Shown here: one piece after another, positions 1-5,371 of the stretch | Layout of the letters: each line of letters starts with the position of its first letter | How positions within the stretch are numbered: position 1 is the first letter of the stretch | Assembly: GCA_964427955.1 (NCBI GenBank) | Contig: CAYRWY010000411.1 | Coordinates: forward strand, 1 to 5,371 | DNA: 5,371 nt | Direction of reading: 5' to 3' | DNA from: JACRBK01 sp964427955 | Lineage (GTDB): Bacteria; Chloroflexota; Anaerolineae; Aggregatilineales; Aggregatilineaceae | Made by a program: the position numbers and the translations under genes | Notes under the pieces: generated by a model | Told to the model about the DNA's origin: nothing | Databases searched by the model: none | The model's input: the letters and a program-made list of their open reading frames with translations, nothing else

Positions 1-104
1 TACCACAGGCTGGCCCGCCCCAGTTCCCAGACGCGCAGGATCAGCCCGGCCAGCACGATCAGCGCCGCCGTCCAACCAAAGTAACGCGGGCGTGTCGGTG
101 CCAT
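1..104 (-). CDS. N-terminus of a second GT39/PMT_2-like glycosyltransferase (3'-partial)
   Basis: ATG at 104-102 opens a frame that runs off the window after 34 codons plus two bases. The translation begins MAPTRPRYFGWTAAL and continues through a hydrophobic segment (about 11-23) into LILRVWELGRASLW (21-34). The last two bases, TA, fit a Tyr codon, which would give LWY. This closely parallels the N-terminus of the gene at 1367-2953, where TM1 ends in LILRLVNLAGRTLWY just before the catalytic DE. Assignment to the PMT_2/ArnT-like GT-C family is therefore an inference from a short but characteristic segment. The start is strongly supported by AGGAGG with 8-nt spacing, lying in the last codons of the preceding gene, and by the 3-nt gap after its stop. 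No other start candidate is as good. Confidence 0.8.
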   Translation of the reverse strand, partial: MAPTRPRYFGWTAALIVLAGLILRVWELGRASLW

Positions 105-107
105 CCC

Positions 108-1352
108 CTACCCCTCCTGAACAGCGGAATGAACCACATGCGCCTGGGGCGCAGCGATCAGAGATCCCGCCGCCCACCACTGGCCGCGCGTCAGCCAGAG
201 CAAAATCAGCATTCCGAAGGGCAGCGGCAGGTACATGGTGGCGTGCTCCCAGCTATGTTCGACGGTCGTCAGGAAATGAAGCCAGGGCACGATCAGCAGC
301 GCCAGCAGGATCAGCACGATCCAGGCGGTGCGGCGGCGCTTGGCCAATGCCCGGAAGTAGAAAAACAGCGGGATGGTGAAGACGACGTAATGCGGCGTCG
401 CCGTCCGCATCGCGCACAGGTGGGTGATAGTCAGCGTCAGCATGATCGTCCAGTCGAGCCGGGCGATCTGCTGGCGGATCAGGACGACGTACCAGGCCCA
501 CACCATCCAGCCGAACAAGAGCAGGTTGACGGCCCACTCGGCGGCTCTGCCCAGACCCAGGTAATGCTGCGTCACGATCCAGACCGGCGCGCCCAGCCGG
601 GTATAGGACGGGTACTCGCGCAGTTGGCCGATCCAGTCGCCCAGCCAGGACGGGACCAGGGCGAAGGAGATCAGCATCAGGCCGCCCCACACGACGGCGA
701 AGCCGCCCACGAAGGTCCAGCGTTTGAAGCGCCAGCCCCACAGCAGCAGAAAGGGCACGAAGAGAAAGCCCATCTGGGGCTTGACGGTGGACAGCGCCAG
801 CGCCACGCCTGCCGCCCGATCCCGCCCGGAGGCCAGCGCCCACAGGGTCGCGACCTCGCACAGATAGACGACCACCCCCGGCTGGCCCAACAGCAGGCCG
901 CGCACCGAGAAGTAGTAGAACAAGGTCCACAGCAGCAGGATCGTCATCAACCAGGGTTTAGGCCGCCAGCCGTACAGGTCCAGCAGCAGGAACAGGCTGG
1001 CGATCAGGCAAATTTCGAGGAAGACCATCCAGATCGCCGAGGCCCAGGCATAGGAAACATACACCAGCGCCCAGACCAGGAACACAGTGTAAAACGGGTA
1101 GGCGAAATAACCCTGGTCCTCATTCGAGCGCGCCGCGCGCCCGCGGATGCGCTCCTGGATGTTCAGGCTGGCCTGATCGCTGTAGGGATTCAGACCGTCG
1201 CGCCAGTAGGAACGCGCTCCTTCCCAGCGGGACATGAAGTCGTTGTGGCCGGGATGGGGGCCGGTCATGATGTTATGGGTCGTGACGACGTTCGCCACCA
1301 CCAGGACGCCCAGCACCAGGGCCACGATCACGAGCTGCCGCTTACCTGCCAC
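108..1352 (-). CDS. GT87-like (DUF2029-type) membrane glycosyltransferase
   Basis: With the GTG start at 1352 the product is 414 residues. A TTG at 1370 would add six residues and give a TTGA overlap with the previous stop. I prefer GTG because AGGTGGAG sits 7 nt before it, while nothing like a Shine-Dalgarno precedes the TTG. About twelve hydrophobic segments are visible (7-24, 86-101, 103-124, 133-148, 152-174, 181-204, 213-234, 273-291, 299-314, 320-334, 343-360, 374-388). The first loop holds HNDFMSRWEGARSYW (36-50) and DGLNPYSDQA (52-61), the D-F-x-x-x-W...G-x-NPY pattern of GT87. LLGQPGVVVY (154-163), STVKPQMGFLF (188-198) and TPHYVVFTIPL (319-329) match later GT87 motifs. Asp38 is the likely catalytic loop acid. 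GT87 members such as the mycobacterial mannosyltransferase PimE use polyprenyl-phosphate mannose, but sugar and acceptor cannot be deduced here. The TAG stop lies 3 nt before the next ATG and overlaps the downstream ribosome binding region. Confidence 0.88.
   Translation of the reverse strand: MAGKRQLVIVALVLGVLVVANVVTTHNIMTGPHPGHNDFMSRWEGARSYWRDGLNPYSDQASLNIQERIRGRAARSNEDQGYFAYPFYTVFLVWALVYVSYAWASAIWMVFLEICLIASLFLLLDLYGWRPKPWLMTILLLWTLFYYFSVRGLLLGQPGVVVYLCEVATLWALASGRDRAAGVALALSTVKPQMGFLFVPFLLLWGWRFKRWTFVGGFAVVWGGLMLISFALVPSWLGDWIGQLREYPSYTRLGAPVWIVTQHYLGLGRAAEWAVNLLLFGWMVWAWYVVLIRQQIARLDWTIMLTLTITHLCAMRTATPHYVVFTIPLFFYFRALAKRRRTAWIVLILLALLIVPWLHFLTTVEHSWEHATMYLPLPFGMLILLWLTRGQWWAAGSLIAAPQAHVVHSAVQEG
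113..118 (-). promoter_or_regulatory. Ribosome binding site for the partial gene at 1-104
   Basis: On the minus strand this reads AGGAGG, a perfect Shine-Dalgarno core, 8 nt before the ATG at 104-102. It lies within the last Gln-Glu codons of the upstream glycosyltransferase gene, whose stop follows two bases later. It decides the start of a gene otherwise visible only as a short fragment. Confidence 0.85.
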
Positions 1353-1359
1353 GCTGCTT

Positions 1360-1367
1360 CTCCACCT
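1360..1367 (-). promoter_or_regulatory. Ribosome binding site favouring the GTG start at 1352
   Basis: On the minus strand this reads AGGTGGAG. The GGAG part is 7 nt before GTG at 1352-1350 and overlaps by one base the TGA stop (1369-1367) of the preceding gene. The competing TTG start at 1370 has only a GC-rich stretch without purine-rich complementarity upstream, so this site is the main argument for the shorter 414-residue protein. Confidence 0.65.
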
Positions 1368-2953
1368 CAACCGGCGTCACAGCGCGGCTGCCGCGCGGCG
1401 TCGTCCGGGTCCACGAATAAATAGACGTTCAGATCGTTAAAGCTCTTGATCATAGACTGGGTATAGTGGACCTGCAACCAGCGCAGCGAATCATACTGCG
1501 CGTTGCCGGGATCATCCTCGACCAGATCGACCATTTCGTCTTCGAGCTTCTTGAAGGTCACGTACCAGACGCGCGGCGCGCCGTTTGCCGCCACTGCCGC
1601 GCAGTCATCCGCCCACAGGCCGAGCGCCTGCTGCGTCGGTAAGGCCAGTGTATCCGAACCGGAGCCGGGAATATCGCGCACGTAACGCTGCGGCAGGTCG
1701 CGATCATAGTAGACCATCGGCAGCGCCGTGATCTTGTTGCCATGCACCACCACGTCCCCGGCCTGGACCTCGCGATCCAGATAGTGCGCGGCGCGGTCGA
1801 ACGGTGGATTGGGGAAGGTATCCCAGGTGTAATGCGTCACCAGACTGAAAACGATCACCCCACCCCAGGCCAGGGCCAGCACGCCCACAATCGGCCCCGG
1901 CACGTCGGCCCGCGTGAACAGCCAGGCCAGCGCGATGTAAAAGATCACCGCCGAGGGCAGCAGCGCGCGCGGCAAAAAAACGGGCTGGACGACGTAAGAC
2001 GCGATCCACATGAACAGCATCGGCATAAAGGCCAGCCACAGCGCCCAGCGTACCGGCTGGCGATCCGCCTCGGCGCGGCGCGGATCGCGCAGCACGGCGT
2101 AGCCGCGATAGAGCAGGAAAATCGTCAGCACCGCCGCCATGAAAAACGTCGGCAGCCACCAGGAGGGCGAAAAATCCAGGTTGACCGAGATAAAGGTGCG
2201 CAGCGCCAGCCACAGGTGCAGGACGTTCGGCTTCTGGACCCAATACTGGCGCAGCTTGCCCATCTGATCGGGCAGGTACCACATCCAGGGCAGGTACATG
2301 ACCAGCGCCAGCAGCGCCGCCAGCCCGGTGCGGACGATCCGGCCCCGGTCGCGCGCCAGGAAGGGCAGCAGTCCCAGCGCCAGCAGGTAAAACGCCGCCA
2401 ACTGCTGGACGTACATCCCGATCCCGGCCAGCACGCTAAAGCCCAGCCAGTAGGCCCAGTGGCCGCGCTGCCACGCGCGCCAGTAGACCCAGGTGGTCAG
2501 CACCAGGACCAGCGCCAGCAAGGCGTACATGCGCGTTTCCTGCGAATACTGGATATGAAAGGGCGCGACCGCCGTGATCAAAGCTGCCGCGCGCGCCGTG
2601 CGATCCCCGAACCAGTCGCGCGCCAGCAGAAAAACGGCTCCGACCGTGGCCACGCCGACCAGCACGCTGTACAGCCGCACCGCCGCCGGAGACTGCCCGG
2701 CCAGCTTCATCCAGCCGTCCAGCGTGGTGTAGTACAACAGGGGATGGACGTCCGCCGCGCCGCCCTCGACCGGCGTCAGCGTACCGTCCACCATCGCATC
2801 CCAGCCCTTTTCGGAAAAGAGCACGGCGAACGTTTCGTCGTACCACAGCGTCCGCCCGGCCAGGTTGACCAGGCGCAGGATCAGCGCCAGCAGCAGGATC
2901 GCGGCCAGGATCGTCCAGGGTCGGGTCTTAAACAGTCGTCTCAGAGTTCGCAT
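1367..2953 (-). CDS. GT39/PMT_2 (ArnT-like) membrane glycosyltransferase with C-terminal soluble domain
   Basis: The product is 528 residues. TM1 (about 13-32) is followed by GRTLWYDETF (33-42), the classic first-loop acidic motif of polyprenyl-phosphate-dependent GT-C enzymes. DVHPLLYY (68-75), the conserved Arg93 after a short loop, and YSQETRMYALL (136-146) follow. These are hallmarks of the PMT_2/ArnT-type family; Asp39/Glu40 and Asp68 are the likely catalytic or metal-binding acids. Further hydrophobic segments lie near 91-110, 119-133, 142-158, 166-200 (two), 208-226, 264-283, 302-320, 328-347 and 352-372. QPVFLPRALLPS (323-334) is a late conserved-looking loop. From about 380 to the end the chain is soluble and predicted extracytoplasmic. 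The usual HPP motif reads HPL here. The ATG start overlaps the previous gene by 26 nt in another frame. No GTG or TTG occurs between it and TM1, so the start is well supported even though the ribosome binding site is weak. The expected role is sugar transfer from a lipid donor to an envelope acceptor; substrates are unknown. Confidence 0.9.
   Translation of the reverse strand: MRTLRRLFKTRPWTILAAILLLALILRLVNLAGRTLWYDETFAVLFSEKGWDAMVDGTLTPVEGGAADVHPLLYYTTLDGWMKLAGQSPAAVRLYSVLVGVATVGAVFLLARDWFGDRTARAAALITAVAPFHIQYSQETRMYALLALVLVLTTWVYWRAWQRGHWAYWLGFSVLAGIGMYVQQLAAFYLLALGLLPFLARDRGRIVRTGLAALLALVMYLPWMWYLPDQMGKLRQYWVQKPNVLHLWLALRTFISVNLDFSPSWWLPTFFMAAVLTIFLLYRGYAVLRDPRRAEADRQPVRWALWLAFMPMLFMWIASYVVQPVFLPRALLPSAVIFYIALAWLFTRADVPGPIVGVLALAWGGVIVFSLVTHYTWDTFPNPPFDRAAHYLDREVQAGDVVVHGNKITALPMVYYDRDLPQRYVRDIPGSGSDTLALPTQQALGLWADDCAAVAANGAPRVWYVTFKKLEDEMVDLVEDDPGNAQYDSLRWLQVHYTQSMIKSFNDLNVYLFVDPDDAARQPRCDAG
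2928..2953 (-). other. 26-nt out-of-frame gene overlap
   Basis: The start of the GT39-like gene (ATG at 2953-2951) lies inside the last codons of the GT87-like gene, whose TAA stop is at 2930-2928. Both frames read cleanly. No GTG or TTG follows the ATG before TM1, so the overlap is not an artefact of choosing too early a start. No strong Shine-Dalgarno precedes the ATG, so ribosomes terminating on the upstream gene may reinitiate here. Confidence 0.75.
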
Positions 2954-4199
2954 AGGTCAACTGCCGGTAAAGGGCCAGCGCCAGGCCGATCAGCGCCGCC
3001 GTGCGGACCAGGATCAGCGTCACATAGGTCGGGATCAGCGTGCCGGTGATTGCGCCGCCGGTGGAGGCGGTGCGCATGAACAGCGCCGGATATTCGACGA
3101 AGCTCACGAAGCCCAGCACGAGACACACCAGCACGCCGTTCCGATCCGGAAAACAGAGCAAGATCAGCGGCGTCAGGGTTAAGGCCCACTGCGGACTCCA
3201 GCCCTGCGACCACAGAAAAAACAGCACGAGCGTCAGCGTGAAAAACGCGACCATGCCCCGATCATCCTGGCGCAGCTTGCGCGTGAACACGTACAACCCT
3301 GCCGCGGCGAACGGGATCAGCCGCAGCCAGGATGGGATCACCGCCGCATGGCCGTAAGGCTCGAAGGCGGTGTCCGGATCGGTGCGGAGGGCGTAGGGGC
3401 TGAAACGCCCGGTGCGCCAGTTGCCATCGATCAGCGCCCACACACTTTGATAGGACGCCTTGTTGAACTGGGCCAGCAGCGACGCCTCCGCCAGCCGCCC
3501 ACCCCAGGCGACCAGGAGCACCAGCACCAGCGCCACGATCCCCAGCGAGAGCAGCGTGTAACGCATCGCCCGGCGGCGATCATAAAAGCGCCAGACGGCG
3601 GGCAGCACCAACACCGGGAGATATTTCGTCAGGATGCCCAGCGCCGTCACCGCTGCCGAGCGGTTATCGCGCCCCCGCAGGAGCAGCGCCAGCGCCAACA
3701 GCATTAAAAACACCACCAGCGTCTCGAAGTTCCACCAGGGAAACACCAGCGGCGCGGCGAGCACCACGTACAGCCAGGGCAGCACGATCCCCGCTTGTTC
3801 GCCGTGCAGGCGCCGGGCCAGCCAACGCAGCAGCACCAGGTTGCCCACGTCGAAGGCCAGCAGGATCAGGCCAAGCACAGTCGCCCAGTTAGCATAATTA
3901 TCGCCGGTGATCTGGTAGACCCCGGCAAACAGACTGATCGGCACGGGCGGGAACTCGTACCAGTAATCGCGGTAGGGCAGCACACCCTCGGCGCTGAGGC
4001 GGGCGAACTCGTAGAAGTAACGGAAATCCCCTCCGGCGCTCAGCCCGCGCTCGATGGGCGCCGTCTCGTAACGGTCAAAGGTATAGGGCTGGTAGACGAT
4101 CCCCCACGCCAGCCGGAACCCGATGAACAGGTAGAGCAGCAGGCGGAAGTCGGCCAGCAAAGCGGGAATAGCTGCCGGGCGCTCAGGGGCGTCGCTCAT
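2928..4199 (-). CDS. GT87-like (DUF2029-type) membrane glycosyltransferase
   Basis: The product is 423 residues with about ten hydrophobic segments, roughly at 17-36, 105-126, 136-152, 158-174, 183-202, 214-232, 288-306, 317-350 (two), 354-375 and 388-410. The large first extracytoplasmic loop contains GGDFRYFYEFARL (56-68), then GVLPYRDYWYEFPP (72-85). This is the pattern of an acidic residue near the end of TM1 followed by a G-x-x-PY and E-[YF]-PP motif, as seen in GT87 and related GT-C mannosyltransferases. LTKYLPVLVLP (190-200) matches the K-x-x-P segment, and SQGWSPQW (331-338) matches the late S/PQ motif. Asp58 is the natural candidate for the catalytic loop acid. The family uses polyprenyl-phosphate sugars, often mannose; the sugar here is unknown. 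The ATG at 4199-4197 is chosen because it gives an ATGA overlap with the preceding stop and places a short cytoplasmic tail before TM1. The same frame stays open upstream, but that part is antisense-style shadow inside the previous gene. No strong Shine-Dalgarno precedes the start, so coupling is likely. The stop is TAA. Confidence 0.88.
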   Translation of the reverse strand: MSDAPERPAAIPALLADFRLLLYLFIGFRLAWGIVYQPYTFDRYETAPIERGLSAGGDFRYFYEFARLSAEGVLPYRDYWYEFPPVPISLFAGVYQITGDNYANWATVLGLILLAFDVGNLVLLRWLARRLHGEQAGIVLPWLYVVLAAPLVFPWWNFETLVVFLMLLALALLLRGRDNRSAAVTALGILTKYLPVLVLPAVWRFYDRRRAMRYTLLSLGIVALVLVLLVAWGGRLAEASLLAQFNKASYQSVWALIDGNWRTGRFSPYALRTDPDTAFEPYGHAAVIPSWLRLIPFAAAGLYVFTRKLRQDDRGMVAFFTLTLVLFFLWSQGWSPQWALTLTPLILLCFPDRNGVLVCLVLGFVSFVEYPALFMRTASTGGAITGTLIPTYVTLILVRTAALIGLALALYRQLTYANSETTV

Positions 4200-5371
4200 G
4201 AGGCCGGCACCCGCACGAAGATCGAGGACCGGTCGTCGTCGAACTGGTATTCGTCCCACTGATCCGGCTGGGTGCGCAGCATGGACGCCAGCACGCTGTT
4301 CGACTCGATGGCGACAAAGCCGATGTCCTGCTGATCGAGCGCCTCCTGCCAGCCCTCGCGCAGGAAGGCGATCTTGAGATACTCGCGCAGAAATTGGTCG
4401 TCGTAGAGGTCGGTCCGGCCATCGACGTAGACCGGGACGTCCGGCGCGGCGAACAGCAGGTAGCCGCCCCAGTTGTAGCTGTTGAACATCTGGCCGGGCG
4501 GCGGAGTCTTCTCCAGGAATGCGGCAGCTTCCACCGGGAAGTACAACTCCTGGGCTTTGCGCACGGTCGTCTCGTTGAGCGCGACGACCATTTTCAGCAG
4601 CGCGCCCAGGATCACCAGGGATAACAGCACCCAGTTCATGATCAGCATCGGTTTCGTCAGCGTGCGGCGCTGCTTGACCTGCCAGCCGCGATCCGTCAGC
4701 CAGGCGTCCACGTGACGGGACAGCACCGGAGTCGCAGCGATGGCAAAGACGGCGATATTGCGCCCGGCAGTCAGGGCCAGAAAGGCGGTTCCGGCAACGA
4801 GCGCCAGATCGGTCCAGTCGATGCGGCGGCTGCTTAGCCCGGCAGCGGCCAGCACGCCCAACAGCAGCACGACGAACGGCCACGCCTGCGGCTCGTGGAA
4901 ATTGGGCGACGCCCATTCCTGGATGAAGTCTTGCAGCACGCCGATGCGCACCGTTTTGAGGGGATAGCCGAGCATCTGCACGCCGTAGGGATTCAGGGCT
5001 ACCGCCGGGATGGACACCCCAATCACCAGGAGCAGCTTACGCAGCCGGTCCCAACTCACGACGTCAGGCTCGCGGGGATCGAACAGGTTCCCGATCACTT
5101 CTCCGGCCAGCGATCCCACCATGAAGATGAAGCCGATGGCAAAGCCGCCGTGCAGATTGGACCACACGGCCATGATGGGCGGGATCAGCCACAGGCGGTC
5201 TACCTCTTTGCGCTTGTAGAGGTGCAGCAGGTAGAGCACCAGCGCGCCCAGCATGAACGAAAACATTTGCGGTCGCGGCGACCAGAACACCGCCGCCGCC
5301 GAAGCGCCGAGCACGATGGAAAAGGCACGGACGTAGACGTTGCCTTCGCACATCTTGTAGACGAGCACCAT
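4196..5371 (-). CDS. Polytopic membrane protein with soluble C-terminal domain, probably 5'-partial
   Basis: The visible part is 391 residues and reads to a TGA stop. The first visible codon is an ATG lying exactly at the window edge. The sequence there is already polar and close to a membrane segment, so I think this Met is internal and the true N-terminus lies outside. About seven hydrophobic segments are visible, around residues 16-30, 36-52, 59-96 (probably two), 111-126, 164-180, 187-214 (one or two) and 241-264. Motifs are SPRPQMFSF (31-39), WSNLHGGF (70-77), an EWASPNFHE stretch (152-160) and RNIAVFAIAATP (204-215). After residue 265 the chain is soluble and carries FNSYNWGGYL (296-305) and VYVDGRTDLY (314-323). 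This architecture resembles membrane proteins usually labelled hypothetical in Chloroflexota and similar phyla. A GT-C-type fold is plausible, but the region where a catalytic acidic loop would lie is missing here, so I do not assign an enzymatic role. Its stop overlaps the start of the next gene by 4 nt (ATGA), which points to co-translation with the glycosyltransferases downstream. Confidence 0.85.
   Translation of the reverse strand: MVLVYKMCEGNVYVRAFSIVLGASAAAVFWSPRPQMFSFMLGALVLYLLHLYKRKEVDRLWLIPPIMAVWSNLHGGFAIGFIFMVGSLAGEVIGNLFDPREPDVVSWDRLRKLLLVIGVSIPAVALNPYGVQMLGYPLKTVRIGVLQDFIQEWASPNFHEPQAWPFVVLLLGVLAAAGLSSRRIDWTDLALVAGTAFLALTAGRNIAVFAIAATPVLSRHVDAWLTDRGWQVKQRRTLTKPMLIMNWVLLSLVILGALLKMVVALNETTVRKAQELYFPVEAAAFLEKTPPPGQMFNSYNWGGYLLFAAPDVPVYVDGRTDLYDDQFLREYLKIAFLREGWQEALDQQDIGFVAIESNSVLASMLRTQPDQWDEYQFDDDRSSIFVRVPAS

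Noticed and set aside
253..930. 225-codon minus-strand frame inside the second GT87-like gene
   Set aside because: It is a shifted-frame shadow, rich in Arg, Gly, Pro and Ala, fully inside a gene whose own frame carries all the family motifs.
129..1424. Long open frame on the plus strand (about 431 codons)
   Set aside because: It is antisense to a well-supported GT87-like gene. The translation is dominated by Gln, His, Arg, Pro and Gly with no recognisable domain, as expected for the complement of GC-rich Leu/Ala/Val membrane-protein codons.
1742..3049. Long open frame on the plus strand (about 435 codons)
   Set aside because: Same reason: it is the Gln/His/Arg-rich complement of the GT39-like gene, crosses a gene junction, and has no domain signature.
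780..3700. Many copies of CAGCGCCAGC-like words that look like dispersed repeats
   Set aside because: On the coding strand they are CTG and GCG codons for Leu-Ala runs in membrane helices. They vary in length and phase and do not form arrays, so no DNA repeat element is called.
4200..4916. 239-codon upstream extension of the GT87-like frame at 2928-4199
   Set aside because: This part overlaps the conserved C-terminal half of the preceding gene in another frame and is Arg/Ala/Gly-rich without motifs. The ATG at 4199 in the ATGA junction is the credible start.
1..5371. Search for promoters, terminators, tRNAs, CRISPR arrays, inverted repeats of insertion sequences or attachment sites
   Set aside because: The longest gap between genes is at most 14 bases, and no hairpin followed by a T-run, tRNA-like cloverleaf, spaced direct repeat or transposase-like frame was seen by eye.

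Overview
The window is a single, tightly packed, minus-strand gene train, read from high to low coordinates. It has five coding regions and essentially no intergenic DNA. All five products are polytopic membrane proteins. Four of them carry sequence signatures of GT-C-fold glycosyltransferases, the enzymes that take sugars from polyprenyl-phosphate donors on the outer face of the membrane. GC content is high (roughly 60-63% by eye) and codons end mostly in G or C. The protein style (a GT39-like N-terminus with LWYDE, a GT87-like protein with NPY and KPQ motifs, and a membrane protein ending in FNSYNWGGYL and VYVDGRTDLY motifs) is reminiscent of Chloroflexota, for example Anaerolineae-type genomes. 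That placement is an inference from memory of family style, not a search result.

Layout in transcription order: (1) 5371-4196, a membrane protein with a soluble C-terminal domain, probably cut at its 5' end by the window edge; (2) 4199-2928, a GT87-like (DUF2029-type) membrane glycosyltransferase; (3) 2953-1367, a GT39/PMT_2/ArnT-like glycosyltransferase with a soluble C-terminal domain of about 150 residues; (4) 1352-108 (alternative start 1370), a second GT87-like glycosyltransferase; (5) 104-1, the first 34 codons of another GT39-like protein that runs off the window. This last gene is too short for a standard ORF listing, but it has the best ribosome binding site in the window.

The junctions are an ATGA overlap (4 nt), a 26-nt out-of-frame overlap, a short gap or TTGA overlap depending on the start chosen for gene 4, and a 3-nt gap. 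No promoter or terminator is visible inside the train, so co-transcription and translational coupling are likely. From gene 2 on, GT87-like and GT39-like genes alternate. The simplest reading is a set of enzymes that each add or transfer one sugar to a lipid, cell-wall polymer or exported protein outside the membrane. Donor, acceptor and linkage cannot be read from the sequence.

I saw no RNA genes, mobile elements, CRISPR arrays or frameshifts, and no non-coding stretch longer than 14 bases. The most notable extras are the alternating arrangement, the conserved-looking C-terminal domain of gene 1, and a dense occurrence of the palindrome GATC.
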